NCBI RefSeq assembly: GCF_002209355.2 | Contig: NZ_CP106855.1 | Span: forward strand, 1,054,001-1,118,000 | Direction: 5' to 3' | From: Bdellovibrio sp. SKB1291214 | GTDB lineage: Bacteria; Bdellovibrionota; Bdellovibrionia; Bdellovibrionales; Bdellovibrionaceae | Length of the DNA: 64,000 bases | Shown: piece by piece, positions 33,243 through 42,670 of the stretch | Position numbering within the stretch: the first letter of the stretch is position 1 | Layout: each line of letters begins with the position of its first letter | The notes under the pieces: model-generated | The model's input: the letters and a program-made list of their open reading frames with translations, nothing else | Databases searched by the model: none | Told to the model about the DNA's origin: nothing | Position numbers and translations under genes: made by a program

Positions 33243-34117
33243 TTGCCGACAGTGGTTTGGCTTCCCGCCGCCACGCCGACAAAATGATCGAAGAAGGCCT
33301 TGTCACGGTTAACGGTAAGCGCGTGTACGAGCTTGGCGTTAAAGTAGACCCTCAGCACGATAAAATCCTGGTTGATGGCAAAGTCCTTCGCAAACCACTT
33401 TCTCAAAAACTTTACCTTATCTTCAATAAGCCAGCGGGTGTTTTGACGACGATGGACGATCCAGAAGGTCGTCCAACAATCGCTGAATATCTTGGTGATG
33501 TTCCTTCACGCGTCTTCCCGGTGGGCCGTCTGGACTGGGACTCTGAAGGTATGATCCTGTTAACGAACGATGGTGATTACGCCAACAAAGTCGCCCATCC
33601 TAAAGAAGAAGTTACAAAAACTTACTTAGTTAAATTGGATGGCAAACCAGAGCCTCGCCACCTTCAAAAATTGAAAGACGGTGTTTCCATCGTCGGTGGT
33701 AAAGTATCTGCCCGTCATATCGAAAAAATCAAAAAGTCCGGCGACAACAAATCTGAAAAGTACGAATGGTACAAAATCGTGATCACAGAGGGTAAAAACC
33801 GTCAGATCCGTCAGATGTTCGCGAAAATCGGTTTCGACGTTATGAGACTTCAACGTGTAGCTATCGGACGCCTGCGTATGGGTGCGATGAAAGCTGGCGA
33901 GTTGATGTTTATCAATGACGTTGCCGCAAATCGAGTCTTCTTAGCCGATGATCCAGAGGATTTAAAAGTTAAAAAGAATTCTTACAAAGGCCGCGCAACA
34001 GCAATGAAAAAGACGGCGGCTGAAAAAGAAAAAGCGCGTGAGAAAAAAATGAGCGCCGGCAAAAAGAAATATGCTGGTGGAAAATTGATCGCGCCTAAAG
34101 GTCCGAAAAGAAAATAG
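33197..34117 (+). CDS. RsuA/RluB-family ribosomal pseudouridine synthase
   Basis: The enzyme makes pseudouridine in rRNA. It has an N-terminal S4 domain (RLNKLIADSGLASRRHADKMI) and the catalytic motif GRLDWDSEGMILLTNDGD with its Asp, followed by KTYLVKL and EGKNRQIRQMF. The last 60 residues are a lysine-rich tail beyond the family core. RluB (U2605), RluE/F and RsuA share this plan, so the exact target is open; length and S4 layout favour RluB. It starts inside the upstream gene (46-base overlap) and ends 2 bases before the EamA gene. Confidence 0.9.
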   Translation: MSEDNTSQRVRLNKLIADSGLASRRHADKMIEEGLVTVNGKRVYELGVKVDPQHDKILVDGKVLRKPLSQKLYLIFNKPAGVLTTMDDPEGRPTIAEYLGDVPSRVFPVGRLDWDSEGMILLTNDGDYANKVAHPKEEVTKTYLVKLDGKPEPRHLQKLKDGVSIVGGKVSARHIEKIKKSGDNKSEKYEWYKIVITEGKNRQIRQMFAKIGFDVMRLQRVAIGRLRMGAMKAGELMFINDVAANRVFLADDPEDLKVKKNSYKGRATAMKKTAAEKEKAREKKMSAGKKKYAGGKLIAPKGPKRK

Positions 34118-34119
34118 CT

Positions 34120-35013
34120 ATGAAAATGAACCCACGTTTGCGCGGAACCATCGAGATTTCCATTGGCAGCGTGGGTTTTGGCTTTTTAGGCGTCTTTGGT
34201 AAAACAGCCTTCCAGTCCGGCCTTTCAATAGGCGAATTTCTAACTTATCGATTCACTCTTGCAGCAATGCTAATTTGGATCTTCCTGCTGTTGTTTCGCC
34301 CCCAATGGATTCGTCTTTCCCTAAAACAAATCGTTATCGCAGCTTTGCTCGGTGTGTTTGGTTACGGTTTATTTTCGACTCTTTATTTCGTGGCAATCGA
34401 TGGTTTAAGCATCACCTTAGCGGCGTTGTTACTTTATACCTATCCATTTTGGGTGAACGTCTTTTCGCATTTCTTTACTCACGATAAGATCTCTCGCAAT
34501 GAAGCTTTATGTCTGGTGGCGGCGTCCACAGGATTAGTACTTCTGCTGTGGGGACATATCGAAGTACGAAATGCATGGGCCGTTTTAATGGGCTTGCTCT
34601 CCGGTATTAGCTATGCCGTCTATGTTCTGGTTTCTGGCAGAGTTCAACGCAATGTTCGTCCGATTTCCTCCAGCCTCTATGTAATCACCTTCGGTGCCTT
34701 GGCGTTGGCATTGTTTCACCACCCTCAGTTTGAAAACATTCCGCATCTAACTTCAACTCAAGCCTCCTGTATTTTTGGGATTGCTATCATCAGCACGATC
34801 ATCCCGCTAACGATGGAGCTCGCAGCTCTGCAAAAATTAAAAAGTTCTGAGGTTGCATTGCTGATGATGATCGAACCGATCACTGCTGCACTCCTTGGAG
34901 TTCTGGTTTTCAAAGAATCACTCACGTGGCTACAAATTGCAGGCGCTCTGATTATAGCTGCAGCTTTGGTTGTAAACACACGATTGCGCTCCATTGAATC
35001 ACCTAATGAATAA
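34120..35013 (+). CDS. EamA-family (drug/metabolite) inner-membrane transporter
   Basis: This 297-residue protein has about ten hydrophobic segments in two EamA repeats. Signs include IGSVGFGFLGVFGKTAFQSG in the first repeat and EVALLMMIEPITAALLGVLVFKESLTW in the second, where the xEPxxAxxxG pattern is typical of the DMT superfamily. It probably exports or imports small metabolites, but the substrate cannot be predicted. It follows the pseudouridine synthase by 2 bases and has a weak ribosome site, so translation is probably coupled. Confidence 0.85.
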   Translation: MKMNPRLRGTIEISIGSVGFGFLGVFGKTAFQSGLSIGEFLTYRFTLAAMLIWIFLLLFRPQWIRLSLKQIVIAALLGVFGYGLFSTLYFVAIDGLSITLAALLLYTYPFWVNVFSHFFTHDKISRNEALCLVAASTGLVLLLWGHIEVRNAWAVLMGLLSGISYAVYVLVSGRVQRNVRPISSSLYVITFGALALALFHHPQFENIPHLTSTQASCIFGIAIISTIIPLTMELAALQKLKSSEVALLMMIEPITAALLGVLVFKESLTWLQIAGALIIAAALVVNTRLRSIESPNE

Positions 35014-35137
35014 ATCTGTGAAACACCCAAGATTAAGACGAGTGCAATCAATCAGTCTCAGAATGAGATTGTTTAATCTTTGACTGAAATACTCCGATAA
35101 GTAGTTAAGACTGGTTCGTTTTCTGAGGAGGTTCTAA

Positions 35138-35407
35138 ATGAAAAAGCTGATGTTGCTTGCCTTGATGGCTCTGGCTTCTGGTTGTTCATTAGAAGCTTCT
35201 TTGGAAGATCTTGACGCCATTATCTCTGCAAAAGCTCCCTCTAAAGCCACAGGTCTGGTTTCTGGCTCCACTCAAGATGGCACCACTTCTTCAGGCTATA
35301 AAATCCAAAGTTCTGTGGGTAACTACCTCTCCGAGATCGAGCAAACCACGGACACGGGTAAGTACAAAGTTTACTCTTCGATTCAAGGTGCTATCGTTTC
35401 TCAGTAA
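35138..35407 (+). CDS. Small lipoprotein, function unknown
   Basis: This 89-residue protein has a lipobox (LASGC, with Cys at residue 16) after a short signal sequence, so it is predicted to be lipid-anchored by the LspA enzyme encoded in this window. The mature part is Ser/Thr/Ala-rich without known domains. A strong GAGGAGG lies eight bases before the ATG, pointing to good translation. The next gene is 72 bases away and has no visible promoter between. Function unknown. Confidence 0.7.
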   Translation: MKKLMLLALMALASGCSLEASLEDLDAIISAKAPSKATGLVSGSTQDGTTSSGYKIQSSVGNYLSEIEQTTDTGKYKVYSSIQGAIVSQ

Positions 35408-35479
35408 GTCCTAAGTCTAGCTCTTGCCGCCTGATTTAAGTTTCAAAATAAGACACCCGATATAGCAAACAGAGAAACC

Positions 35480-36148
35480 ATGGAAGGGTTCAATATGTTG
35501 CTAGCTTTATTGTTTTCAAGCCTGCTTCAACCAGCACCTGCTCGCGCAGCCAGTGCTGCAAATACAATCGTCGATGTCCGTCGTAACATCACGTTGGCTA
35601 ATGACGAAGAGCCTTATAAGGACTTCTATATTGCCATCGACGGCGGCTCCGGCCTTAAAAAGAATCTTGTCGTAACAGCGGTTCGCAAAATCAATGTGCG
35701 CGATGCCTCGGGCGCCAATGCTGTTGGCGAAATTACGGTTCCAGTAGGACAGCTTAAAATTATCGCAGTTTATGACAAAGTCGCGGTAGCCCGTGAATTC
35801 AACCTGCTTTCCCGTGACGAGCTTCCGATGCTTGAACAAGTGGGAATTATGACCGGTGATAAAATCGAAACTCGCGGCTCCTTTATTGATAATTCCAAAC
35901 CTAAAAAGAAAAAGGTCGCGGAAGCGCCTTCAGCTCAAACCAATGCAACAACTGTAGCCGTTGCTGTCACCACAGCCCCTCCCGTTCCGGTGACAGCTTC
36001 GACCGCGCCAATGGCTCCTGCTGCGAAGGATTTACAGGCTTCCTTGAGTCTGACGTCGCCTGAAAAAGCCCTTGCGCAAGCTCCCGTTTCGACTGGGGAA
36101 AAGCTTGAAAAAGTGGCGGATTCTGGTAACAACTCGGGGCATGAGTGA
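35480..36148 (+). CDS. Exported protein with Pro/Ala/Thr-rich tail, function unknown
   Basis: This 222-residue protein has a signal-like hydrophobic start. The annotated ATG (35480) and one at 35495 are both possible; the second has GGAAGG eight bases upstream. The mature domain (about 25-140) contains beta-rich sequence (DFYIAIDGGSGLKKNLVVTAVRKINVRD). The C-terminal 80 residues are low-complexity Ala/Thr/Pro/Val. It overlaps prmA by eight bases. I see no known family; a surface or periplasmic role is likely. Confidence 0.6.
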   Translation: MEGFNMLLALLFSSLLQPAPARAASAANTIVDVRRNITLANDEEPYKDFYIAIDGGSGLKKNLVVTAVRKINVRDASGANAVGEITVPVGQLKIIAVYDKVAVAREFNLLSRDELPMLEQVGIMTGDKIETRGSFIDNSKPKKKKVAEAPSAQTNATTVAVAVTTAPPVPVTASTAPMAPAAKDLQASLSLTSPEKALAQAPVSTGEKLEKVADSGNNSGHE

Positions 36149-37049
36149 AAATAAATATTTCCGTGTTCGCCTAAGCCAAGTTCCTGCAGATCTTGAAGAT
36201 GTCATCACTACTCACAGCTTCAGTTGTGGCGCCTCTGGCGTGACTGAAGCTTTGGTATTTACACAACCCGATCTTACTTACGATCCAACGCTAGTTAACG
36301 TAGCAACTCACGACTTGGACGTATTCTTCCCAACAAATCCTGATGCCGACTTTTTCAAAGGTTTAACAGAGTACAACGCTTTGATCAGATGGCAAATCTT
36401 CGAAGAAGAAAACAAAGACTGGCTTGAAGAATGGAAAAAAGGATTCGTTCCTTTCCGTTTGATCGGCGATTTCTGGGTTGTACCATCTTGGTTGACCCCG
36501 CCACCTGAATGCAAACATGCGATTTATATCGATCCTGGGATGGCATTCGGTACAGGAACTCATGCGACAACTCAGATGATGGCTTTTTTCATCAATAAGC
36601 TCGCTGAAAAACATAAAGCAAATTTGGCTGACTGGGCGTTGCTTGATGTTGGCACTGGAACTGCAATTCTTGCGATGCTAGCACAAATGAGCGGCATGGG
36701 CTTGGTAGCAGGTATCGAAATCGATCCTGAAGCTCGTCGTGTTGCTCGCGATAACGTGAAATTGAACAACCTTACTCAGATCGACATTCCCGAAACTCAA
36801 CTTGATGAAATCCGCGGGCCTTACGACGTTGTGGTTGCCAACATCATCGACGGCGTTTTGATTAATATCAAAAAAGATCTTTTGCGCGTCTTGAAACCAG
36901 GTGGTCACATATTGCTGACTGGGATACTGGAAGAGCGTGACAACCACTTCTTTGAAAAATTCTTTGAAGGAACAAACCTTGAAGTTGTTCGTCGCCTTGA
37001 AAAAGACGAATGGGTTGGATACTGGGCTAAATCTACAGAAAACGCGTAA
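36141..37049 (+). CDS. prmA: Ribosomal protein L11 methyltransferase
   Basis: PrmA trimethylates lysines and the N-terminus of ribosomal protein L11 using SAM. The C-terminal SAM-binding fold is clear: DPGMAFGTGTHATTQM, LLDVGTGTAILAMLA, IEIDPEARRVARDNVKLN, and VVANIIDGVL (NxxD/P-like). The 302-residue length is typical. I start it at 36141 (MSENKYFRVRL); its ATG overlaps the end of the upstream gene, and a longer reading to 36072 is not family-like. It is followed by rsmE, making a small rRNA/r-protein methylation pair. Confidence 0.93.
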   Translation: MSENKYFRVRLSQVPADLEDVITTHSFSCGASGVTEALVFTQPDLTYDPTLVNVATHDLDVFFPTNPDADFFKGLTEYNALIRWQIFEEENKDWLEEWKKGFVPFRLIGDFWVVPSWLTPPPECKHAIYIDPGMAFGTGTHATTQMMAFFINKLAEKHKANLADWALLDVGTGTAILAMLAQMSGMGLVAGIEIDPEARRVARDNVKLNNLTQIDIPETQLDEIRGPYDVVVANIIDGVLINIKKDLLRVLKPGGHILLTGILEERDNHFFEKFFEGTNLEVVRRLEKDEWVGYWAKSTENA

Positions 37050-37060
37050 GGTATTTTTCG

Positions 37061-37822
37061 ATGAGACGCTATTGGATCGACAAAAAAGATCTTTTCGGAG
37101 ATCAGGTTAATTTCACGGGAGATGTATTCCATCACATCTTCGATGTCTGCCGTCAGGAAGAAGGCTCGAAATTCGAAGTCTTGACTGAAGACAGCAAGGC
37201 CTACTTTGTCGAAGTCACGCAGGTTTCAAAAAAAGCAGCCGTGGCTCGCATCATCGAAGAGCGTGACATACCACAATTGAAAACTCCCCATGTGCACTTG
37301 GTACTTTCTGTTTCACGCTTTCCTGTCATGGATGCGGTTATGGAAAAGGCTGTGGAGATGGGTGTAAAGTCGATCCAACCGTTTTTCTCTGAATTCAGTT
37401 TTGTTCGCTCTGGCGAAAAAATTTCTGAAAACAAAACTGAGCGCTGGGATAAAATCGTCAAATCGGCGACTCAACAATCGGGCCGTGGTGACCTGATGAA
37501 GGTTCACCCTGTCATGAACTTCGATAAGCTGGCTGGAATCATTAACCAAAATGACTCTTCTGTGGGTCTATTTGCATATGAAGGCCCATCAACGCTTAGC
37601 ATTAAAGAATACGTCTCCAAAGCCAAGCAATCCCACCCCGCTGGCATTTCCAACATTTGGATTATCGTCGGCAGTGAGGGCGGTTTTTCCCACTCTGAAG
37701 TTCAAAAATTCCAGGACCTAGGCCTTCATCCAGTCACCTTGGGACCCCAGGTTTTGCGAGTTGAAACGGCTTGCATGGCCCTGGTATCAGTCCTAAAGTA
37801 TGACTTTGATCTGATGGTTTAA
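37061..37822 (+). CDS. rsmE: 16S rRNA (uracil(1498)-N(3))-methyltransferase
   Basis: RsmE methylates U1498 of 16S rRNA using SAM. It has an N-terminal PUA-like part (FTGDVFHHIFDVCRQEEGSKFEV) and the SPOUT knot with IVGSEGGFSHSEV and the late LGPQVLRVETACMALVSVL, both RsmE hallmarks. The 253-residue length is usual. AAGGT lies upstream of the ATG, 11 bases after the prmA stop. It belongs to an operon running from the exported protein at 35480 to rfaE2, and ends 10 bases before the RDD gene. Confidence 0.95.
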   Translation: MRRYWIDKKDLFGDQVNFTGDVFHHIFDVCRQEEGSKFEVLTEDSKAYFVEVTQVSKKAAVARIIEERDIPQLKTPHVHLVLSVSRFPVMDAVMEKAVEMGVKSIQPFFSEFSFVRSGEKISENKTERWDKIVKSATQQSGRGDLMKVHPVMNFDKLAGIINQNDSSVGLFAYEGPSTLSIKEYVSKAKQSHPAGISNIWIIVGSEGGFSHSEVQKFQDLGLHPVTLGPQVLRVETACMALVSVLKYDFDLMV

Positions 37823-37832
37823 AGGAGAAGGA

Positions 37833-38645
37833 ATGGATCCTTTCGAAGAGTTTGAGTTCAAGCCCCTGACGGATGGTCTAGGTTTCCATAAAAAGAAAGC
37901 GGCACCCGCTAAATTTGAAACGGATGCTGATTCTTTTTCCGCTTCCCCATCTCCTACTCTTTTGAAAAACCAAGGTTTGGAATTGATCGAGGAAAACTCC
38001 GTGGACCCACTTCGTCCACCGCTTCCTCGCAAAAAGTCTGGTCCAACTACAACATCGCAAGTTCCTTCTGCTCCCGGTTACCTGACTGAAGTGGGCGGCG
38101 AAGCATCTCCGTCCTCTTCGACAGCTGCGGTGGATGAGATCCTTAAGACTCTTCAAAAAAATCGCCGTTTGGAATTTGATGAAAAGTCAAAAACTAAAAT
38201 CACAGCGCAAGTTAAAGAAGAATACAAAAACACGGTTTTCAGTTTCTCTGCGGGCCTTTTGGATGGAATGCTTGTTATGGCGGCCAGCCTTCTGTGCCTG
38301 ATCTTGTTGGTATCTATCGCTAGAATTGATCTTGTGGCAAACTTGACTCAACCGGATGAGAATTACTTGGTGTACTTTGCGACGGTTGCGATCTTTGCAG
38401 GTGTTTCATTTATCTATCTATCTTTAAATCGCATCTTTCTGGGTGCAACTCCGGGGGAGTGGGCATTTGATCAACGTGTAGGTACTCCAGCGGACTTGTC
38501 TTCTGGGATGTTCTATTTAAAGGTGGCTGCTCGCAGCGCTTTAGTGATCGCTACGGGATTCTTTGTGTTCCCGGTTTTGTCCGCTTTGATGAATAAAGAC
38601 TACGCCGGTCAAATCACTGGTGCCCGTCTTCTTAAGAAAGCATAG
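37833..38645 (+). CDS. RDD-like membrane protein
   Basis: This 270-residue protein has a long, Ser/Pro/acidic N-terminal half (about 1-125) that I do not recognise. The C-terminal half has RDD-type membrane segments: LLDGMLVMAASLLCLILLV and YFATVAIFAGVSFIYLSLNRIFLGATPGEWAFDQRVGT, the latter carrying the GxTPGxxxxxxRV pattern. RDD proteins are small membrane proteins of mostly unknown role; some act in transport or stress tolerance. AAAGGAGAAGGA precedes the ATG. Co-transcription with rsmE upstream and rfaE2 downstream is likely from spacing of 10 and 6 bases. Confidence 0.75.
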   Translation: MDPFEEFEFKPLTDGLGFHKKKAAPAKFETDADSFSASPSPTLLKNQGLELIEENSVDPLRPPLPRKKSGPTTTSQVPSAPGYLTEVGGEASPSSSTAAVDEILKTLQKNRRLEFDEKSKTKITAQVKEEYKNTVFSFSAGLLDGMLVMAASLLCLILLVSIARIDLVANLTQPDENYLVYFATVAIFAGVSFIYLSLNRIFLGATPGEWAFDQRVGTPADLSSGMFYLKVAARSALVIATGFFVFPVLSALMNKDYAGQITGARLLKKA

Positions 38646-38651
38646 GTTCCC

Positions 38652-39122
38652 ATGGGCCAAGTTCGTAAGTTTGATGATATCGCTGAAGCCTTGGCTCCGC
38701 TTCGTTCCGAAGGCAAAAAAATCGTTTTCACAAATGGTTGTTTCGATCTTCTGCACGTAGGACACGTTCGTTACTTGCAAGAAGCCCGCTCCTTGGGTGA
38801 CGTCCTGGTTGTGGGAGTAAACTCTGATGCCAGCGTGAAGCGCCTCAAAGGTCCAACTCGTCCTGTTCAAGTTGAAAACGATCGCGCGGAAATCTTGGCA
38901 GCTTTAGGTTGTGTGGATTTCTCTGTGATCTTTACTGAAGACACTCCAGAAAATCTGATCAAAAAAGTTAAACCCGACATCTTAGTCAAAGGTGGCGATT
39001 GGAAAATCGAGCAAATCGTCGGTGGAACGTTCGTAACGAGCTATGGTGGTCAGGTGATGTCCTTGCAATTCATCGATGGCAAATCCACGACAAAGCTGAT
39101 TGAAAAAGCTCAACAGAACTAG
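38652..39122 (+). CDS. rfaE2: D-glycero-beta-D-manno-heptose 1-phosphate adenylyltransferase
   Basis: This enzyme adds AMP to heptose-1-phosphate, giving ADP-heptose for the inner core of lipopolysaccharide. The 156-residue nucleotidyltransferase fold shows [17 protein letters not shown] with the HxGH motif, [19 protein letters not shown], and ILVKGGDW. In E. coli this activity is the C-terminal half of bifunctional HldE; here it is a stand-alone protein, as in many deltaproteobacteria and relatives. It is last in its operon. Its stop overlaps the convergent stop of the barrel gene by four bases. Confidence 0.93.
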   Translation: MGQVRKFDDIAEALAPLRSEGKKIVFTNGCFDLLHVGHVRYLQEARSLGDVLVVGVNSDASVKRLKGPTRPVQVENDRAEILAALGCVDFSVIFTEDTPENLIKKVKPDILVKGGDWKIEQIVGGTFVTSYGGQVMSLQFIDGKSTTKLIEKAQQN

Positions 39123-39853
39123 AATCTGTAGCCTAGTTTTCCGCCGTAAACCGAATCTGTATAACGATCGACTTCTAAAGCAATAAAGGCTTTGGAAATT
39201 TCCACGTTTACACCAAAGAATGTATGGTTCTCGGAAATATCATGAGCCTCGGTTTGGCCCGACGCTGTGATACCACCCGGGCCTCCGATAAAATTACCCT
39301 GCGCGCGAACTCGGCCCGCACCAAAATACACCGCGACGTTTTCCATGTTCACTGTCCCGATCACATCCCAACCCGTCGTCGTGATGTTAACTAGGTTTTG
39401 GAAGTTTGCGCCACCGGCATAAAGCAAAGCCGAAAATGAAATGGGAAAAAATGATGCCTCATAAAAACCCCAGCGCAACTGTCCACCAAAGTTCTGCATT
39501 TCTTCACTTTGCAGCGACGGCGTAAAATAAACAAAGGCATCGATATTATAGTAAAGTCCCTTACCCAAGGTCAGTGTGTAGTAAGAAAGCTCACCATTAT
39601 CTTCTGTTTTATTTCCTAAGTTCGAAAGGTCACTGACGGGAATGAATTGAGTAGAAACACCGAGTTCAACTCCAGAATACCCGCCTAATGGATACGGATC
39701 GCCTAAAACTTTAGAAGCAGTTCCGTAACCGAGAATTTCCAATGTACGGATTTGATCCATATCGGAAAGATTTCGCGGCAACTCAGTCTTTGCATGTGCG
39801 CACACACAGAATAGAGCAGATACGAAAATAAAAATGCGATGACTGAGCTTCAT
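39119..39853 (-). CDS. Exported barrel-like protein, function unknown
   Basis: This 244-residue protein has a signal peptide ending CAHAKT. The mature part is rich in alternating aromatic and Gly residues ([32 protein letters not shown] at the end), the pattern of an outer-membrane barrel with a terminal Phe. There is no recognised motif. It converges on rfaE2 and shares four bases of the stop region. The SD is weak. Role unknown. Confidence 0.65.
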   Translation of the reverse strand: MKLSHRIFIFVSALFCVCAHAKTELPRNLSDMDQIRTLEILGYGTASKVLGDPYPLGGYSGVELGVSTQFIPVSDLSNLGNKTEDNGELSYYTLTLGKGLYYNIDAFVYFTPSLQSEEMQNFGGQLRWGFYEASFFPISFSALLYAGGANFQNLVNITTTGWDVIGTVNMENVAVYFGAGRVRAQGNFIGGPGGITASGQTEAHDISENHTFFGVNVEISKAFIALEVDRYTDSVYGGKLGYRF

Positions 39854-39893
39854 GAAGCTATTGTCATCGCAAATCCCTTAAACTGTCCAGCTC

Positions 39894-40940
39894 TTATAGG
39901 CTTGCAACACCGGATTGAATTTGACTCAAAGCGAAGGTCGCTGCGGAAGCAATTTCTGCATTGGAGCTTGTCGTCAGTGCCTTGAATATTTCGCGGAATT
40001 GATCGTAGTTGGTTAATGCATTCGCAAAAGCATCACCTCGGGAACGAGTGCTGCTTGTCGTTGTTCCCGATTTTGCCGAGTTATAACCCTTAACCACCAC
40101 CTCAGCAGCCAAAGCAACGACCTCGGAGTCTGAGTTCTTGAGAGAACTTGCCAATGCACTTAACCGACCCGCATTCGCAAAACCTAACATATAAGCCATT
40201 GCTGCGGTTTGATTCTCTGTCGAAAGCGTTTTGTAATTTGTTGCCACAGTGTTGAATGCCGTGGAAGAGTAAAACGAACTTGCCGCCGATAAACCTAAAG
40301 ACTGAGTCTCTGTGTTGCTGTTTTTCAAAAGCTCGTTCACGATGCCGTAAAATTCACTGTCGTTAAGCTCTTTATCCATGTAAGCAACAACCATTTTATT
40401 AACATTCTCTTTTGTTGGCTGGCCCAACACCAATGAGCGCCATTGATTAGCTGTTAGCTTATCTTTATCTGTTGCTTGCTTGTTACCGTCTGTCGCTGTC
40501 GTACCACCCGTGATGAATGCAGCACCCACTGCACCACCCGTTGCGCCATCACTGCCACCGGCTTTGAAACCAGGATCAGTGCCAACGACACGGATTTCCG
40601 TTTCTGTTTTTTTATCTTCGGGTTTCTTTTCTTCAGCTTTTTTCTGAGCTGTCTTATTCGGAGCCGCGGACTTTGTTTTATCTTCGGTGTTAGGAATTGT
40701 TTTAGCTTCTTCTGTCGGTTTCTTATTACCGAAAGGGTTTACATAGTTACGAGCCACCTCGCGGCCGCCTAAATCAAACAATGCCGCCAAAATGGACTTT
40801 GGACGAATCATCTCGAAGCTGATTTCATTATTCTGAAGAGCTCTTTGAACAGGGGCTTTAAACAAATTGCCCACGCTGCCAATGAGGACCAGCCCCACCA
40901 CCACTATTGCAATTTCTAGTTTATTATCCCTCAGGCTCAT
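39894..40940 (-). CDS. Membrane-anchored protein with charged linker and helical tail, function unknown
   Basis: This 348-residue protein has one N-terminal membrane segment (about residues 9-24). A Lys/Glu/Ala-rich linker (about 75-120) follows, then a Gly/Ala/Thr-rich stretch and a helical Ala/Leu/Ser-rich C-terminal region (about 175-348) that looks like HEAT-type helices. GGAGC precedes the ATG. The 167 bases upstream are GC-rich and structured. I cannot assign a function, but the layout (anchor, spacer, helical domain) resembles the gene at 8227. Confidence 0.6.
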   Translation of the reverse strand: MSLRDNKLEIAIVVVGLVLIGSVGNLFKAPVQRALQNNEISFEMIRPKSILAALFDLGGREVARNYVNPFGNKKPTEEAKTIPNTEDKTKSAAPNKTAQKKAEEKKPEDKKTETEIRVVGTDPGFKAGGSDGATGGAVGAAFITGGTTATDGNKQATDKDKLTANQWRSLVLGQPTKENVNKMVVAYMDKELNDSEFYGIVNELLKNSNTETQSLGLSAASSFYSSTAFNTVATNYKTLSTENQTAAMAYMLGFANAGRLSALASSLKNSDSEVVALAAEVVVKGYNSAKSGTTTSSTRSRGDAFANALTNYDQFREIFKALTTSSNAEIASAATFALSQIQSGVASL

Positions 40941-41107
40941 AAAAAGCTCCTATTCCTACCGGATATAAGAGCAGCCCTTGTGCCATGCGGGCCCCTGATA
41001 AATTCGTTTCCACGAAGCCCATTATGAGACAGTGCCGCGCTAGGGGCCTCCGCTGTCCAAACTATCGACATTCTCCCTCTGAAGCTTTGGGCAGCGAACG
41101 GCCTGCC

Positions 41108-41488
41108 TCAGCTCCGCTTAGGGCCTAACGGGCAGAAGCCTGGGCGAGGGCCTATTTTGGGGAATTCTCGGCACGTATCGGGGCGTTTTTCGTAGACCGT
41201 ACATAGGCGTGTGATGGGGTGCAAATACAGGCAGTCGCCATTAGGGCGTGAGGATAGCATAAAGAACTCGGTGCCACTTCTGTAGGAAACGATTATTTTT
41301 TCTCTGATAAGGCGTTTGGAGAGTTTTTTTACTCCGCTGGCAGCTTCGTCTTCGTCTGTCACCCCAAGACGGATCAAGTCTGACAATTTGATTTCAACAG
41401 GCATAGTGCAACAGTGCCCATGACACCCGTTGCACATTCCCTCTTTATATTTCACCCACGTCGATGGCCGATCTTTATCCGTTTTCAT
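41108..41488 (-). CDS. YkgJ-family cysteine cluster protein
   Basis: This protein of about 126 residues carries a CxxCxGxCC cluster (CNGCHGHCC) and later Cys residues in GDCLYLHPITRLCTVYEKRPDTCREFP and FCPLG, matching the YkgJ family, which probably binds zinc or an iron-sulphur cluster. I start it at the ATG at 41488, after a loose GGATTTGG; an in-frame TTG at 41512 adds eight residues. It lies just downstream of the deacetylase at 41537 and may be in its operon. Function in the family is not settled. Confidence 0.85.
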   Translation of the reverse strand: MKTDKDRPSTWVKYKEGMCNGCHGHCCTMPVEIKLSDLIRLGVTDEDEAASGVKKLSKRLIREKIIVSYRSGTEFFMLSSRPNGDCLYLHPITRLCTVYEKRPDTCREFPKIGPRPGFCPLGPKRS

Positions 41489-41536
41489 TTCCAAATCCAA
41501 AAACGGAACCAACCTTGGCAGGGCCTAAACTATCGC

Positions 41537-42670
41537 CTAAGGAACTGGCTTTTTCACTAAGCGACTGTTGAATCTGGCGTTGGCATCCGTAGGTTGGAGT
41601 AGTACTACGCTAAAGCCACGGTTGTAAAGCTCGGCTAAAAGTTGTGGAAGAATCTCCGCAGTTCTGCGGTGGATGTCGTGCAAAAGTAAAATCCCACGGC
41701 CCTTTCGGTCGATCTGATTTAGAGTATTTTTCAAAAGATCTTCGTTGGTTTGGGCTTTCCAATCCTCGCTATCGATGTTCCAGTTGAACTCAGCCACCGA
41801 ATTAGCGTTTAGGAAGTTACGCAGCTCCGCATCCACCTCCCCATATGGAAAGCGGAAGAACGGCTCAACAAAACCCAATACATCAAAGGCCGCCTGGTGC
41901 CCGCCCTTGATTTCGGCGACCGCTTCAGTAAAGGACAATGTTTTATACATAAGCCGTTCACAGGTAGGCGTGGCCGCTAAACATGAATGAGTGACAGAAT
42001 GAGTTCCCACAGCGTGGCCATCAGCTGCAACCGCTTTGGTGACGTTCGAGTTCTGCATGATGCTTTTACCCAGTTGAAAGAAATGAGCCTTCGCATTTAC
42101 CTCTTTCAAGGATCTTAGAACAGACATGGTATATTCAGGGCTTGGTCCATCATCGAAACTTAAGACGATTTCTTTAGCCGCCACATCTCCGGCTCTGGCG
42201 TAATAACCCTTCGAAACATCGCGATACTGCACATTATCTGGAAACTTAAAGTTATTCCCAGAAGGAGCCTGCGATAATGCATTCACTTTTATTTTCAAAG
42301 TTCCACGCTCTGCCGTGTAGTGCCTTTCAAGCTGTGCCAAAAGTTCTTTTTTGCAAGGCATGACAAGAGGCTGATTCGTTTCGTTGCGAATTTCGTTTTC
42401 GAAAATCGTCAGCGATAATCCGTCCAGGGTTTTTAGCTTTCCACAGATTTGCGCTGAAAGCTTATCGACGGCTTCTTGACCTTTGTTGTCCTGGCGCCAT
42501 TGGCGAAACACGTTTTCGGGATTCGAGGGCGAGGCATCCCACTCTGCTAACGACGAAGCCTCTTTATTTATTTGAACTGTATTTTGAATCTGTTGACCGA
42601 CGTTATTTCCACATGATGCCAATAATAAAATCGCAGCAGCTGAACCGAAGGTACGTTTTACTTTATTCAT
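41537..42670 (-). CDS. Polysaccharide deacetylase lipoprotein (paralogue A)
   Basis: This 377-residue protein is a lipoprotein (lipobox LASC) with a NodB-type deacetylase domain from about 155: EIVLSFDDGPSPEYTMSVL, then AKAHFFQLGK, GTHSVTHSC, FFRFPYGEVDAEL, and GILLLHDIH. The metal triad (DD, H, H) is intact. The N-terminal 150 residues are shared with the paralogue at 44156. In HD100 a deacetylase of this kind removes acetyl groups from prey peptidoglycan GlcNAc, as I recall, but the linked Wzz and SLBB genes suggest surface polysaccharide as an alternative target. The start overlaps the Wzz-like gene by four bases (ATGA). Confidence 0.9.
   Translation of the reverse strand: MNKVKRTFGSAAAILLLASCGNNVGQQIQNTVQINKEASSLAEWDASPSNPENVFRQWRQDNKGQEAVDKLSAQICGKLKTLDGLSLTIFENEIRNETNQPLVMPCKKELLAQLERHYTAERGTLKIKVNALSQAPSGNNFKFPDNVQYRDVSKGYYARAGDVAAKEIVLSFDDGPSPEYTMSVLRSLKEVNAKAHFFQLGKSIMQNSNVTKAVAADGHAVGTHSVTHSCLAATPTCERLMYKTLSFTEAVAEIKGGHQAAFDVLGFVEPFFRFPYGEVDAELRNFLNANSVAEFNWNIDSEDWKAQTNEDLLKNTLNQIDRKGRGILLLHDIHRRTAEILPQLLAELYNRGFSVVLLQPTDANARFNSRLVKKPVP

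Noticed and set aside
35056-35071. TCTCA-GAA-TGAGATTG near the small lipoprotein, similar to the palindrome after folA
   Set aside because: Only two loose copies with different centres; too weak to call a shared operator.
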